A DNA stretch of 57,683 nt from Pseudomonadota bacterium. Its GTDB lineage: Bacteria; Pseudomonadota; Gammaproteobacteria; Burkholderiales; Sulfuriferulaceae. Made by a program: the position numbers and the translations under genes. Positions 1 to 8,526 of this stretch are shown piece by piece. The stretch is taken from positions 1 through 57,683 of the forward strand of contig JAJYPN010000017.1 in assembly GCA_021795395.1 (NCBI GenBank), read 5' to 3'. The stretch's first letter is position 1. Each line of letters starts with the position of its first letter. The notes under the pieces are model-generated. The model had not been told where the DNA came from. It ran no database searches and was given only the letters and a program-made list of their open reading frames with translations.

Positions 1-759
1 CACGCCGTCGCCGGTACGATAACCGCTGATTTCCGCGTAGACGGTTTTGTCCCAATATAGGTAAGCTCCCGTTCCCGCCACCTGCGAAGCCAGCGTGCCG
101 TTAATCATAGGTCCGACCGCCGAACCGAAACCGGTACTGATGGGAACTACGTTATACCCCCACGCCGGAGTGCTGTTCCATACGTCCTGCACTCCGGGAT
201 TATTATTAAGGTCGAATCCGTAAATCAGATCCTGATTGTTGTCGATGATGCGGTCGGCGTAACGAAAGTCCGTATTATCCGAAAATACATGGCCCGACGC
301 ACTGGTATCGCCCGCATAATTATCATAGGTAATCTGGGCAAACAAACCGGATTTATCGGTGATTTTCCCTGCAACGAACAAACTCCCGGTATCGAAAGTT
401 AACGTACCGTCGTTCGCAGTATGTCCCGCACCCGTAGTTGGCGCTCCCTTAACCGTGCTGGCGCCGAAAACTCCCATCACCGCCAACGGGATCGAGCGTT
501 TACCGATGGTATATCCGGTCAGTTTGAACAATCGGCCGTATGGCGTCAGCTCGGGGAACTGTCCGCCGGCATGACACGCCAGACAGTTTTGCCCCGTCTG
601 CCGGGCAAAGGCCGGCACCGCCCGGGCATTTGCGGACAGCAGCGCCGTGGCGAGAACAAGCATATAAAGAATAAGGCGCTTAATGCCAAATACTCGCCTG
701 CAGCAATAACGAAACAATTCGATGACAGAAAAGTCCGATAGATTTAAATATGAATTCAC
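1..759 (-). CDS. Secreted mono-haem cytochrome, cytochrome-porin (Cyc2-like) candidate, 3'-truncated by window edge
   Basis: The reading frame is open on the minus strand from a GTG at 759 to the window edge, so the C-terminus is missing. A strong AGGAGG lies 4 nt before this GTG; an in-frame ATG at 663 is the alternative. A hydrophobic signal sequence ending in SANARA is followed by a single haem motif CLACH within QTGQNCLACHAGG and then by PELTPYGRLFKLTGY. After that come alternating aromatic/polar segments (SLFVAGKI, GLFAQITYDN, AYLYWDKTVYAEI) that look like outer-membrane beta strands. Known Cyc2 proteins have one N-terminal haem fused to a porin barrel and some oxidise iron; related mono-haem porin-like cytochromes of unknown role occur in methylotrophs and Gallionellaceae. 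That this copy handles iron is inference. The gene follows lysA in the same direction but probably has its own promoter in the AT-rich 760-900 stretch. Confidence 0.7.
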   Translation of the reverse strand, partial: MNSYLNLSDFSVIELFRYCCRRVFGIKRLILYMLVLATALLSANARAVPAFARQTGQNCLACHAGGQFPELTPYGRLFKLTGYTIGKRSIPLAVMGVFGASTVKGAPTTGAGHTANDGTLTFDTGSLFVAGKITDKSGLFAQITYDNYAGDTSASGHVFSDNTDFRYADRIIDNNQDLIYGFDLNNNPGVQDVWNSTPAWGYNVVPISTGFGSAVGPMINGTLASQVAGTGAYLYWDKTVYAEISGYRTGDGV

Positions 760-907
760 ATTTCCTCCTAATATCATAATATTCGCTTGGACATATATTT
801 ATATGCCGCATTTCGAATGATATTTTAGAGGCAGGATTTTTTCAAAAAAATTATTAAAAATTATAAAGCTTGTTGCTTTTCAGCATTAACCTAAAAAATA
901 GGTTGAA

Positions 908-2152
908 TTAATATTCAAAACGGGTTAAAAGCTTCTCCGATTCGAATAACGAAGATACACTTTCGCGCTCTCGTATTACGACAGCCGAACCGTTTATCAC
1001 CATCACCTCCGCGGCGCGGGGCCTGGAATTATAGTTAGAACTCATCGACATGCCGTAAGCGCCGGCGGATTTGATCGCCAGCAAATCCCCCTCGGCCAGC
1101 GTCAGCGTACGGTCGTGTCCGAGAAAATCCCCCGTTTCGCAAACCGGGCCGACAATTTCGTACGATACGCCGCCGCCCTCGCGCGGGTTGACAGGAACAA
1201 TGGCGTGGTACGCATCGTATAATGCCGGCCGCATCAAATCGTTCATTGCCGCATCGACGATGGCGAAGTTTTTTTCCGGTCCCGGCTTGAGATATTCGAC
1301 CGCAGTAAGCAATATGCCGGCGCTCCCGACCAAAGCACGGCCAGGCTCCAATAAAATCGACTGCGGACGACCCCTCAACCCTTTCGTCAAAGCGCTGGCA
1401 TATTCTTCTATCGACGGCGGAATTTCGTTCCGGTAACGAATACCGAGTCCGCCTCCCAAATCCAGATGCTGCAAAATTATTCCTTCTGCACTCAGCCGGT
1501 CCACCAAAGTCAGCACTCGTTCGAGCGCGTCGGAAAAAGGGCTGATGTCGGTCAACTGGGAACCGATATGGCAATCGATGCCGATCACTGCCAGATGCGG
1601 AAATGAAGCGGCCATGCGGTATAAACGCAACGCGTCGTCATGCGCGACGCCGAATTTATTAGCCTTCAATCCGGTGGAAATATAAGGGTGAGTTTGGGCA
1701 TCGACGTCGGGATTGACGCGCAAGCTGACCGGCGCGACCGCGCCCATTTCGGCGGCGACGCTGTTGAGCTTGTCGAGCTCGCGCTCGGATTCGACGTTAA
1801 AACATTTGATGCCATGCGTCAAAGCCAGCCGCATTTCATCGATGCGCTTACCGATGCCGGAGAACACGATTTTGGCCGGATCGCCGCCGGCCGCGATAAC
1901 GCGCTGCAATTCGCCGCCGGAGACGATGTCGAACCCCGCGCCCAGACGCGCGAAGGTATTTAGAATGGCCAGGCTGGGGTTGGCTTTTACCGCATAACAG
2001 ATCAAATGATCATAGCCGTGCAGAGCCTGATCGAAGGCGTTAAACGCCGTCACCAGCGTAGCCTGATCGTAGACATAACACGGGGTACCGTAAGTTTGGG
2101 CAATATCGTTTAAAATAACGGGATCGAAAGGGAATAAATTTGCTGGGCTCAT
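908..2152 (-). CDS. lysA: Diaminopimelate decarboxylase
   Basis: PLP-dependent enzyme that decarboxylates meso-diaminopimelate to L-lysine, the last step of lysine synthesis, in the cytoplasm. The 414-residue product has the family's usual length. Fold-type III features are visible in order: the PLP lysine in YAVKAN (about K56), HIGSQL, the glycine-rich [17 protein letters not shown] for phosphate binding, and the active-site cysteine in CETGDFLG. It ends with the [18 protein letters not shown] segment of the C-terminal beta domain. The ATG overlaps the stop of the upstream small lipoprotein gene (ATGA), so the two are translationally coupled. The lptM-lysA pair facing away from cyaY is a common proteobacterial arrangement. 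Confidence 0.97.
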   Translation of the reverse strand: MSPANLFPFDPVILNDIAQTYGTPCYVYDQATLVTAFNAFDQALHGYDHLICYAVKANPSLAILNTFARLGAGFDIVSGGELQRVIAAGGDPAKIVFSGIGKRIDEMRLALTHGIKCFNVESERELDKLNSVAAEMGAVAPVSLRVNPDVDAQTHPYISTGLKANKFGVAHDDALRLYRMAASFPHLAVIGIDCHIGSQLTDISPFSDALERVLTLVDRLSAEGIILQHLDLGGGLGIRYRNEIPPSIEEYASALTKGLRGRPQSILLEPGRALVGSAGILLTAVEYLKPGPEKNFAIVDAAMNDLMRPALYDAYHAIVPVNPREGGGVSYEIVGPVCETGDFLGHDRTLTLAEGDLLAIKSAGAYGMSMSSNYNSRPRAAEVMVINGSAVVIRERESVSSLFESEKLLTRFEY

Positions 2153-2271
2153 GAATGCTTAGCTTGCGTTTGCGCAGGTTTTTGTGGAAGATACAGTGCC
2201 CCTTTGGTTCCGCAACCGCCGAACGACAGCAATATTGCAACCAGCGAGACGTAAATTATAGGGCGTTGCAT
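2149..2271 (-). CDS. lptM: Small LPS-assembly lipoprotein LptM
   Basis: A 40-residue reading frame directly upstream of lysA. It begins MQRPIIYVSLVAILLSFGGC, a short signal sequence with a lipobox (SFGGC), and continues GTKGALYLP before a polar tail. The C-G-x-K-G-x-L-Y-x-P pattern after the lipidated cysteine is characteristic of LptM (formerly YifL), a small outer-membrane lipoprotein that helps mature the LptD LPS translocon. The stop TGA at 2151-2149 overlaps the lysA ATG. The divergent cyaY starts 40 bp away, so the 2272-2310 gap must hold the promoters of both directions. Small genes of this kind are easily missed by automatic annotation. Confidence 0.88.
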   Translation of the reverse strand: MQRPIIYVSLVAILLSFGGCGTKGALYLPQKPAQTQAKHS

Positions 2272-2310
2272 AGCCGATCATCTTTCTCAACGAACAGAGC
2301 GTAGTCTATC

Positions 2311-2625
2311 ATGACAGATACCGAATTTAATCAGCTGACCGATGAAACCTTTCGCAGGATCGAGTCCGCTCTCGAAAATGCGGACGGTGATATCGATTTC
2401 GAACTGGCAGCGGGCAATGTGCTCGAAATCGACTGCGCCGGCGGAAAAATCATTGTCAACCGTCAGGCTGCGATGCATGAGATCTGGATAGCCGCCAAAT
2501 CCGGCGGCTATCACTACCAGTGGAAAAACGGCGCCTGGCGCAATTCGCGCGACGACAGCGAATTTTACAGCAGTCTTGCCCAAATGATCGCGCAACAGGG
2601 CGGCGGCGCGATCAATTTCGGTTAA
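2311..2625 (+). CDS. cyaY: Frataxin homologue CyaY
   Basis: Product of 104 residues, the usual length for bacterial frataxin. It begins MTDTEFNQLTDETFRRIESAL and has the acidic first helix (ENADGDIDFE) thought to bind iron, followed by the sheet region with IIVNRQAAMHEIWIA and the conserved SGGYHYQW and NGAWRNSR motifs. CyaY binds the cysteine desulfurase IscS and modulates iron-sulfur cluster assembly in the cytoplasm. It is transcribed away from lptM-lysA, as in many proteobacteria. metX follows after 18 nt in the same direction, so the two may be co-transcribed, though the functional link is not obvious. Confidence 0.95.
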   Translation: MTDTEFNQLTDETFRRIESALENADGDIDFELAAGNVLEIDCAGGKIIVNRQAAMHEIWIAAKSGGYHYQWKNGAWRNSRDDSEFYSSLAQMIAQQGGGAINFG

Positions 2626-2643
2626 TCCCCGCCAGCGAACCGT

Positions 2644-3786
2644 ATGCCTCCTGCCGCTCCCTCCATCTCGTCTCTCGGCATCGTCACGCCGCGCACGGCG
2701 CATTTTGCCGCACCGCTCAACTTGAAAAGCGGTGCCGTATTGCCCGCATACGATCTGATCTACGAAACCTACGGCACGCTCAACGCCGACAAAAGCAACG
2801 CGGTCCTGATCTGCCATGCCCTGTCGGGCAATCATCATGTCGCCGGCCTGCACGCGGCCGCCGACAAAAATCCCGGATGGTGGGACAACCTGATCGGCCC
2901 CGGCAAACCGGTCGATACCAATCGGTTTTTTGTCATCGGCGTAAACAACCTGGGCGGTTGCCACGGTTCAACCGGCCCGGCGTCGATCAACCCCGCCACC
3001 GGACAGGCGTACGGTTCGGGTTTCCCGCTGGTCACTGTGGAAGACTGGGTCGATTCGCACGCCCGGCTGGCCGACATGCTGGGCATTTCCTGTTTTGCCG
3101 CCATTATCGGCGGGTCGCTGGGCGGCATGCAGGTACTGCAATGGAGTATCGCCTATCCGCAACGCGTACGGCATTGTCTGGCTATCGCCAGTGCGCCCAA
3201 ACTCACTGCCCAGAACATCGCTTTCAACGATGTCGCACGCCAGGCGATCCTATCCGACCCCGATTTTCACGGCGGCAATTATTACGCCCATGACACCTAT
3301 CCCCGTCGGGGTTTGCGGCTGGCGCGCATGCTGGGGCATATCACCTATCTGTCGGACGACGTGATGGGCAGCAAATTCGGCCGCATCCTGCGCGCCGGCG
3401 CGTTTAATTACGGTTACGACGTGGAATTCGAGATTGAATCCTATCTGCGTTATCAGGGCGACAAATTCGCCGGTTCGTTCGATGCCAATACCTATCTGCT
3501 GATGACCAAGGCGCTCGATTATTTCGATCCTACGCAGCATCGCCCGGAACTCGGTCTGTCAGCGGCGCTCAAACCGGCGGTAGCGGATTTTCTGGTTATT
3601 TCCTTCACCACAGACTGGCGTTTCGCCCCCGAGCGTTCGCGCGAAATCGTACAGGCCCTGCTGGATAACGAGCGCAATGTCAGTTATGCTGAAATTGCTT
3701 CCAACCACGGACACGATGCTTTTTTGATGCCCGACCCGCATTATCACGCACTGATCCGCGCTTATATGGAAAGGATTACCGTCTGA
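2644..3786 (+). CDS. metX: Homoserine O-acyltransferase (MetX family)
   Basis: Alpha/beta-hydrolase-fold acyltransferase of 380 residues that activates the hydroxyl of L-homoserine in the first committed step of methionine synthesis. Visible motifs are [12 protein letters not shown] near the oxyanion region, [12 protein letters not shown], the nucleophile elbow GGSLGGMQ holding the catalytic serine, the aspartate in [10 protein letters not shown] and the catalytic histidine near SNHGHDAFL. Proteobacterial MetX enzymes that are paired with MetW often use succinyl-CoA rather than acetyl-CoA, but substrate choice cannot be settled by eye, so the acyl group is left open. The stop overlaps the metW start (TGATG), a sign of tight translational coupling. 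Confidence 0.95.
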   Translation: MPPAAPSISSLGIVTPRTAHFAAPLNLKSGAVLPAYDLIYETYGTLNADKSNAVLICHALSGNHHVAGLHAAADKNPGWWDNLIGPGKPVDTNRFFVIGVNNLGGCHGSTGPASINPATGQAYGSGFPLVTVEDWVDSHARLADMLGISCFAAIIGGSLGGMQVLQWSIAYPQRVRHCLAIASAPKLTAQNIAFNDVARQAILSDPDFHGGNYYAHDTYPRRGLRLARMLGHITYLSDDVMGSKFGRILRAGAFNYGYDVEFEIESYLRYQGDKFAGSFDANTYLLMTKALDYFDPTQHRPELGLSAALKPAVADFLVISFTTDWRFAPERSREIVQALLDNERNVSYAEIASNHGHDAFLMPDPHYHALIRAYMERITV

Positions 3787-4367
3787 TGCGCCACGATTTC
3801 CAGACCATTGCCGACTGGATCGAGCCCAACGCCAAAGTCCTCGATCTGGGCTGCGGCGACGGCGATCTGCTGAAACATCTGTATGAACGCCGTCAGGCGC
3901 GGGGTTACGGCGTCGAGCTCGATGACCGGCATGTGCTGGCATGCGTAAAGAACGGCATCAACGTCATCCAGCGCGACCTGGAAGCCGGGCTGGCGGAATT
4001 CGCCTCGGCGACGTTCGACTATGTCGTACTCTCGCAAACCCTGCAAGCAGTCCATCATACCGAAGCGATCCTGCGCGAGATGCTGCGCGTCGGCCGCGAA
4101 GGCATCGTCACCTTCCCCAACTTCGGCTACTGGAAAAACCGCTGGCAGGTATTGCGCGGCAACATGCCGGTGTCGGCGGATATTCCCTTTCAATGGTACG
4201 ACACGCCGAACGTGCATTTATGCACCATGCATGACTTCGAAGCGCTCTGCGCCAAGCTGAACATCGTCATCCGCGAACGTATCGTCATGACGGCGGGCAA
4301 GCGCATCCATTTTCTGCAAAATCTGACCGGTAGCCTGGCCGTTTACCGTTTTGGCCTTGCCGCTTGA
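3786..4367 (+). CDS. metW: Methionine biosynthesis protein MetW
   Basis: Methyltransferase-fold protein of 193 residues. Near the N-terminus is the SAM-binding-like glycine motif VLDLGCGDGDLLKHL, followed by GYGVELDD, VIQRDLEAGL and a class-I core with FDYVVLSQTLQAV. The segment VTFPNFGYWKNRW and the FQWYDTPNVHLCTMHDFE block are typical of MetW. MetW is the constant partner of MetX in this gene order and is reported to be needed for full homoserine acyltransferase activity in some bacteria. It overlaps metX by one base, and its stop lies just before the start of the permease gene, so transcription may run on into the Mla-type operon. Confidence 0.95.
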   Translation: MRHDFQTIADWIEPNAKVLDLGCGDGDLLKHLYERRQARGYGVELDDRHVLACVKNGINVIQRDLEAGLAEFASATFDYVVLSQTLQAVHHTEAILREMLRVGREGIVTFPNFGYWKNRWQVLRGNMPVSADIPFQWYDTPNVHLCTMHDFEALCAKLNIVIRERIVMTAGKRIHFLQNLTGSLAVYRFGLAA

Positions 4368-4372
4368 ATTCC

Positions 4373-5485
4373 ATGCAAACGCCCACCATAAGGACCGAAT
4401 TGCACGACGATACGCTGCATATTTTTGCAACGGGGGACTGGCGTCTGGCGCAACTCGGAATGTTACCGGCCTGGCGGCGGCAAGAACCCATACCGGATCA
4501 AATCAAGCTCGACGGGAAAGCGATTGCCAGCCTCGATCTGAGCGGCGCCCTGGCTTTGCTGCAAAACCTCAACGCTCAGGGAGTGAACCTGGCCGATATC
4601 GGTTATGCCAATTTCAGTACGGCGCATCTGGACATGCTCAATCTGGTGCGCGAGCATTTCGCCGCTACGTGTCCGGTCAAACCGCGACGTCGCAGCCCCT
4701 TGGCCAAGTTGGGTAAGAGTACCGAAACGGGATTAAACCATCTGCTTCATTTGATCAATTTCGTCGGTAAATTAACCGTGGAAATGGCCGGATTAATCGT
4801 CGAGCCGAGCCGTTTTCGCTGGAAAGAATTCGTCAATCAGGTCGAAGCGATCTTTATTTATGCGATTCCGCTGGTGTTTGCGATGATGTTCCTGCTGGGG
4901 CTGGTCTTCGCTTATTTATTGGGTCGCCAGGCCGAGCGTTACGGTGCGAACATATTCGTCGTCGATGGCGCAGCGCTCGCCATTTGCCGCGAACTCGCCC
5001 CGGTCATCGTCGCCATCCTCGTCGCCGGGCGTTCCGGCGCCGCCATCACCGCCCAGCTCGGTACCATGAAAGTCTACGAAGAAACCGATGCAATCAGCGT
5101 GTTGGGCCTATCGCCCTGCGTCGTGCTGGTCATACCGCGCATATTCGCCTTGCTGATCGCGTTGCCCTTACTGGTATTTATCGGCGATATCGCCGGATTG
5201 CTCGGCAGCATGGTCATCGCCAATCAGCAATTAGGCATCACTACGGCTGCGTTTGCCCACCGGCTGCAACAGGAACTCGATCTGCCCACCGTGTTGGTCG
5301 GCCTGCTCAAGGCACCGATATTCGCCCTGTTCATAGGCGTGATTGCCTGTTACATGGGGCTGAGCGTCGCGCGCGACGCGCGCAGCATCGGGCTGAATAC
5401 GACATCTACCGTCGTGCAAAGCATCGTCGCTGTCATACTGCTCAACGCAATCATTGCGATCACACTGGTTGAACTGGGGATCTGA
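4373..5485 (+). CDS. Mla-type ABC transporter permease with N-terminal STAS domain (MlaE family)
   Basis: Inner-membrane permease of 370 residues from ATG 4373; a TTG at 4364 would add three residues. Residues 1 to about 100 resemble a STAS domain (LHIFATGDWRL, ASLDLSGALALL), equivalent to a fused MlaB-like subunit. From about 120 onward the MlaE/YrbE domain follows, with several membrane segments and the family block LAPVIVAILVAGRSGAAITA plus GTMKVYEETDAI. MlaE-family permeases move phospholipids between inner and outer membranes together with an MlaF ATPase and MCE proteins. The ATPase, MCE and lipoprotein genes follow in order with overlaps or tiny gaps. This is the STAS-fused version of the system rather than the mlaFEDCB layout with a separate mlaB. 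Confidence 0.9.
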   Translation: MQTPTIRTELHDDTLHIFATGDWRLAQLGMLPAWRRQEPIPDQIKLDGKAIASLDLSGALALLQNLNAQGVNLADIGYANFSTAHLDMLNLVREHFAATCPVKPRRRSPLAKLGKSTETGLNHLLHLINFVGKLTVEMAGLIVEPSRFRWKEFVNQVEAIFIYAIPLVFAMMFLLGLVFAYLLGRQAERYGANIFVVDGAALAICRELAPVIVAILVAGRSGAAITAQLGTMKVYEETDAISVLGLSPCVVLVIPRIFALLIALPLLVFIGDIAGLLGSMVIANQQLGITTAAFAHRLQQELDLPTVLVGLLKAPIFALFIGVIACYMGLSVARDARSIGLNTTSTVVQSIVAVILLNAIIAITLVELGI

Positions 5486-5486
5486 G

Positions 5487-6251
5487 ATGGCAGAAGCCTT
5501 GGTCGAAGTGGATAAATTGGTAACCCGGTTCGGCGGCAGTACGGTGCTCAAGGGCGTCAGCCTGCAAGTGATGCGTGGCGAAGTCGTGGCATTGATCGGC
5601 GGCAGCGGCACCGGGAAGTCCGTGCTGCTCAAACAGATTATCGGCCTCTTGCGGCCGACCGGCGGCCGCACTGCCTTGTTCGGCACCGATGTCTGGTCGG
5701 CCAGCGGCGCGGAGTTAAGCACTCTGCGTCAGCGTTTCGGCATGCTGTTTCAGGACGGCGCACTGTTTTCTTCCATCAATATCGAACAGAATGTCGCAAC
5801 GCCCTTGTTCGAGCATACCAATCTGCCCAAGCCGCAATGTCTGAAACTGGCGCGGCTGAAACTGGCGCTGGTAGGTTTGCCGGCTAGCGCCGCGCTTAAA
5901 ATGCCCAACGAATTGTCCGGCGGCATGCGCAAACGGGCGGCCCTGGCGCGCGCGCTGGCGCTGGACCCGGAATTGCTGTTTCTGGACGAACCGACCTCGG
6001 GTCTCGATCCCATTTCCGCTCGCGCTTTCGACGATCTGATCCGCACCCTGTCGCACAACCTCGGGCTCACCGTACTGCTGATCACGCACGATCTGGACAC
6101 GCTCTTATCCATTATCGACCGAGTTATCGTCCTGGCGCACGGCGAAGTGCTGGGCTCCGGCAGCATAGCCGAAATTCGACAAATCGACGACCCGTGGCTG
6201 AAGGAATATTTTTCGGCACGCGCCAGTCTGGAGGAAACACATCATGCATGA
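5487..6251 (+). CDS. Mla-type ABC transporter ATP-binding protein (MlaF family)
   Basis: Cytoplasmic ATPase of 254 residues. It shows the Walker A motif GGSGTGKS, a Q-loop (FGMLFQDGALFSS), the ABC signature LSGGMRKRAALARALA, Walker B LLFLDEPTSGLD and the switch histidine in LLITHDLD. The sequence FQDGALFSSINIEQNV is characteristic of MlaF-type ATPases. The start is the ATG at 5487, one base after the permease stop; longer frames upstream would run into the permease coding region. It should power lipid transport by the STAS-permease and MCE protein encoded on either side. The 3' end overlaps a 30-codon frame that bridges to the MCE gene. Confidence 0.95.
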   Translation: MAEALVEVDKLVTRFGGSTVLKGVSLQVMRGEVVALIGGSGTGKSVLLKQIIGLLRPTGGRTALFGTDVWSASGAELSTLRQRFGMLFQDGALFSSINIEQNVATPLFEHTNLPKPQCLKLARLKLALVGLPASAALKMPNELSGGMRKRAALARALALDPELLFLDEPTSGLDPISARAFDDLIRTLSHNLGLTVLLITHDLDTLLSIIDRVIVLAHGEVLGSGSIAEIRQIDDPWLKEYFSARASLEETHHA

Positions 6252-6336
6252 CATCGATACTGACCAAAACCGCGCAAACGAACTTCCGGCAATCGCGACA
6301 GGAAGAAGCCGCTACCTATCAATCGAGGGGCTGTGA
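6244..6336 (+). CDS. Possible 30-residue micro-ORF bridging the ATPase and MCE genes
   Basis: An ATG at 6244 overlaps the end of the ATPase gene (stop TGA 6249-6251), and its own TGA at 6334-6336 shares one base with the ATG of the MCE gene. The frame encodes MHDIDTDQNRANELPAIATG followed by ten more residues, polar with no membrane segment. No family is recognised. Overlaps at both ends are what translational coupling would produce, and the region would otherwise be an 84-nt gap in a tightly packed operon. It could equally be a chance frame acting only as a ribosome relay. Reality as a protein is uncertain. Confidence 0.35.
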   Translation: MHDIDTDQNRANELPAIATGRSRYLSIEGL

Positions 6337-7274
6337 TGGAAAACGATGCACGTTACACTTTGGTCGGCAGCATAGTCCTTGCGGTCTGCTTGCTGCTGGC
6401 GGCCGGTTTCGTCTGGATCATGGGCGGGGCAGACAAAATTTCCTACCGGCATTACAGCATCTATTTTTACAAGGAATCCATCAATGGAGTCGACGTCAAC
6501 ACTCCCGTCAAACTGCGCGGCATACAAATGGGCGAAGTGACCAGTTTCAAACTGATTCCCGGCACACGGGAAGCCGTGCGCGTCAACATCAAGCTGGACC
6601 GCACCGCCCCCATCCATGTAGACAGTCAGGCTTACATCAAGCGCAGTCTCGTGACCAGCCTCGCCACCATCGAAATCCGCAATCCGGACGGCAGCAGCCC
6701 GTTGCTGGCCGACACGGCAAGCAAACATCACTATCCGGTTATCGCGGAAGGCAGTTCCACAATGGATAGCGCCACTTCGAATCTCGGTCAGATAGCTAAA
6801 AACGGTGCGGAAATACTGAAAAAACTGAATCTGGTTCTGTCCAGCGGCAATCGGACATCGTTTTCCGCCACCTTGCATAATCTGCAAACCTTGTCCGGTG
6901 ATTTGGTCGCGCACAAAAAGACGCTCGACGACACCCTGCTCGGTTTCAAGGCAAGCGCGAGCTCGGTCAGTCGCGCGGCCGACAGCATAGACCGGACCAG
7001 CAACAATTTCGACCGCGAAATGCAGGGCCTGAGCGGTTCTGCCAATGCCGCCTTCGGCAAAGTCAACGGTACGCTGGATAATTTGCAACAACAGTCGGTG
7101 ATTATTTCGAAGCAGCTGCAGTTGCTCGCCAATACTGCCACCTACCAGATGAACCAGATCAGTCACGACGTCAACAACAGCGCCAATACCATTACCAGCA
7201 CCGGACAGATCCTGTCCAATCCGCGCGAATTGATCTTCGATTCCGGCAAACCCGCTGTCGCGCCAGGAGAATGA
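6336..7274 (+). CDS. MCE-domain lipid transport protein (MlaD family)
   Basis: Product of 312 residues from ATG 6336, preceded by GAGGGG with 5-nt spacing; a GTG lies one codon earlier. One N-terminal membrane anchor (SIVLAVCLLLAAGFVWIMGG) is followed by the MCE domain at about residues 38-115 (GVDVNTPVKLRGIQMGEV, SLVTSLATIEI). The rest is a long helical, coiled-coil-like region (about 150-300) rich in S, N and Q. MCE proteins form periplasmic rings or tunnels that carry phospholipids for Mla-type ABC transporters. This one is longer than single-domain MlaD and closer to the MCE proteins paired with PqiC-like lipoproteins. The stop overlaps the next gene (ATGA). Confidence 0.92.
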   Translation: MENDARYTLVGSIVLAVCLLLAAGFVWIMGGADKISYRHYSIYFYKESINGVDVNTPVKLRGIQMGEVTSFKLIPGTREAVRVNIKLDRTAPIHVDSQAYIKRSLVTSLATIEIRNPDGSSPLLADTASKHHYPVIAEGSSTMDSATSNLGQIAKNGAEILKKLNLVLSSGNRTSFSATLHNLQTLSGDLVAHKKTLDDTLLGFKASASSVSRAADSIDRTSNNFDREMQGLSGSANAAFGKVNGTLDNLQQQSVIISKQLQLLANTATYQMNQISHDVNNSANTITSTGQILSNPRELIFDSGKPAVAPGE

Positions 7275-7879
7275 CCATGTTCAAAAAAGCGCTCATCCCC
7301 TTACTGATCGTCTCGCTCGGAGGCTGCGTCAATCTCGGTTTGAATTCCGGCGAACATCAGCGGCAGACATTCGTCCTCGAAGACCTGCCCGGCAGCCGTC
7401 CCGTGGTTGCTGTTACCCAGCCTTATACGCTACTGGTGGAAAATACCCGCTCCAGCAGTTTCGACAACAACGATTCGCTGGTGTTCAGCCGTACTCCGCA
7501 TACCCGGGGCCGCTATCAATACGCTCACTGGAGCGAATTGCCCAGCGTGCGATGGAGCGAGTTGCTATTCGCCCGCCTGGCCAATTCGTCGCTTTATACC
7601 ACCGTTGTCGACGCCAACAGTGATGTCAGAGCCGATCGCTATTTATCCACCGAACTGCTTGCGTTTTACGACGACGCAAGCAGCAACCCCGGATTCGTCC
7701 ACGTGGAATTGCGCGCGCAACTCATAGACAGCAAACAGCACCGTCTGATTGCCCGCCGCGTGTTCGTGCAAAACGCGGCCCTGACCAGCTTTAACGCAAC
7801 GGGAGCGGCGGCGGCGTTCAATGTGGCTGCGCATGACATACTGAATGATTTGACGGCATGGCTGGCGGCGACAAAATGA
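7271..7879 (+). CDS. ABC-type transport auxiliary lipoprotein (PqiC-like)
   Basis: Lipoprotein of 202 residues with signal peptide MFKKALIPLLIVSLGGC and a lipobox at LGGC. The remainder matches the ABC-transport auxiliary family: an early sheet (RQTFVLEDLP), the RTPHTRGRYQYAHWSELPSVR block, WSELLFARLANSSLY, and a C-terminal FNVAAHDILNDLTAWL helix. Such lipoproteins sit in the outer membrane and are thought to dock the periplasmic end of MCE tunnels. It closes the four-gene transporter operon. An ATG at 7277 is an alternative start. Its stop is followed one base later by the convergent end of the PIN toxin gene. Confidence 0.88.
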   Translation: MTMFKKALIPLLIVSLGGCVNLGLNSGEHQRQTFVLEDLPGSRPVVAVTQPYTLLVENTRSSSFDNNDSLVFSRTPHTRGRYQYAHWSELPSVRWSELLFARLANSSLYTTVVDANSDVRADRYLSTELLAFYDDASSNPGFVHVELRAQLIDSKQHRLIARRVFVQNAALTSFNATGAAAAFNVAAHDILNDLTAWLAATK

Positions 7880-7880
7880 G

Positions 7881-8291
7881 TTATACGAAAGGATTTTTGA
7901 TTTCCACGCATGTTCCGCGAAAATCATTAACATTCCGCGTTACCACTGTCAGATCATGAATCAGGGCAATCGCCGCAATCTGTTTGTCTATTTGATGTTC
8001 AGGATGCGGCGACATCAATCGGCCCCATACTTGCGCGCACTCCGCGTCGAACGTCAATATCCTGTCCGAGTATTCGGTGACAAGCAGTGCCAGCCATTTT
8101 TCAAGTTTCCTGGTTTGCGGCAGGTCGCCGCGATGACGAATGTTTTCCAGTCCACGCCGGATTTCACCTATCGTTTGCACGCAGAGATAAAGGTTATCAG
8201 GATCGGTTTCCTGGAAGAATTTTTTAACGCCAGCATTGGTTTTTGCGCCTTTGCGAGCTTCGCTAATGACGTTAGTGTCGACCAGGTACAC
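7881..8291 (-). CDS. PIN-domain toxin, FitB/VapC family
   Basis: PIN-domain ribonuclease of 136 residues. The N-terminal MYLVDTNVISE carries the first acidic residue (D5), IGEIRRG the second (E43), and the acidic positions in DKQIAAIALIHD and TRNVNDF complete the metal site; all are intact. The FitB-like features are LVTEYSDRILTFD and the spacing between the acids. In the FitAB/VapBC families this toxin cleaves RNA and is held inactive by the cognate ribbon-helix-helix antitoxin, encoded just upstream with an 8-bp gap. The pair lies between the convergent Mla-type operon and fmt, splitting otherwise ordinary core genes, so it was probably inserted. Confidence 0.9.
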   Translation of the reverse strand: MYLVDTNVISEARKGAKTNAGVKKFFQETDPDNLYLCVQTIGEIRRGLENIRHRGDLPQTRKLEKWLALLVTEYSDRILTFDAECAQVWGRLMSPHPEHQIDKQIAAIALIHDLTVVTRNVNDFRGTCVEIKNPFV

Positions 8292-8299
8292 GCTGATTC

Positions 8300-8512
8300 C
8301 TACGCGTTGCGGAAATTGAAGTCGGCATCTTCGCCCACATTGGGCATATGCGACAACACTTCAGCCACAGAACGGCGTTTGGGGCGTCGTAAAACCGAAC
8401 GCAGGATCTCCCGATGCTCGGCTTCTGCGCTTCTTCCATGAGAGGCTGCCAGTTGCTTGAGGGCTAAAGCGACTTCTTCTTCAACATTTCGCACTACAAG
8501 ATTAGTTGCCAT
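8300..8512 (-). CDS. Ribbon-helix-helix antitoxin, FitA/VapB family
   Basis: Antitoxin of 70 residues beginning MATNLVVRNVEEEVALALKQ, the ribbon-helix-helix DNA-binding fold, followed by ASHGRSAEAEHREILRSVL, which matches the FitA signature. The C-terminal tail (SHMPNVGEDADFNF) is acidic and aromatic, as in the toxin-wrapping arm. The ATG at 8512 has a clear GGGAGG four bases before it; frames that begin farther upstream run through the operator and are unlikely. FitA-type proteins repress their own operon by binding inverted repeats, and two such repeats lie at 8527-8573. Confidence 0.88.
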   Translation of the reverse strand: MATNLVVRNVEEEVALALKQLAASHGRSAEAEHREILRSVLRRPKRRSVAEVLSHMPNVGEDADFNFRNA

Positions 8513-8526
8513 ACTACCTCCCTTAC

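Noticed and set aside
888-904. AACCTA...TAGGTT hairpin just after lysA on the minus strand
   Set aside because: Only six weak pairs and no clean U-tract; too weak to call a terminator.
7956-8441. Long plus-strand frame opposite the FitAB-like genes
   Set aside because: Shadow of the coding strand; no family features or ribosome site.
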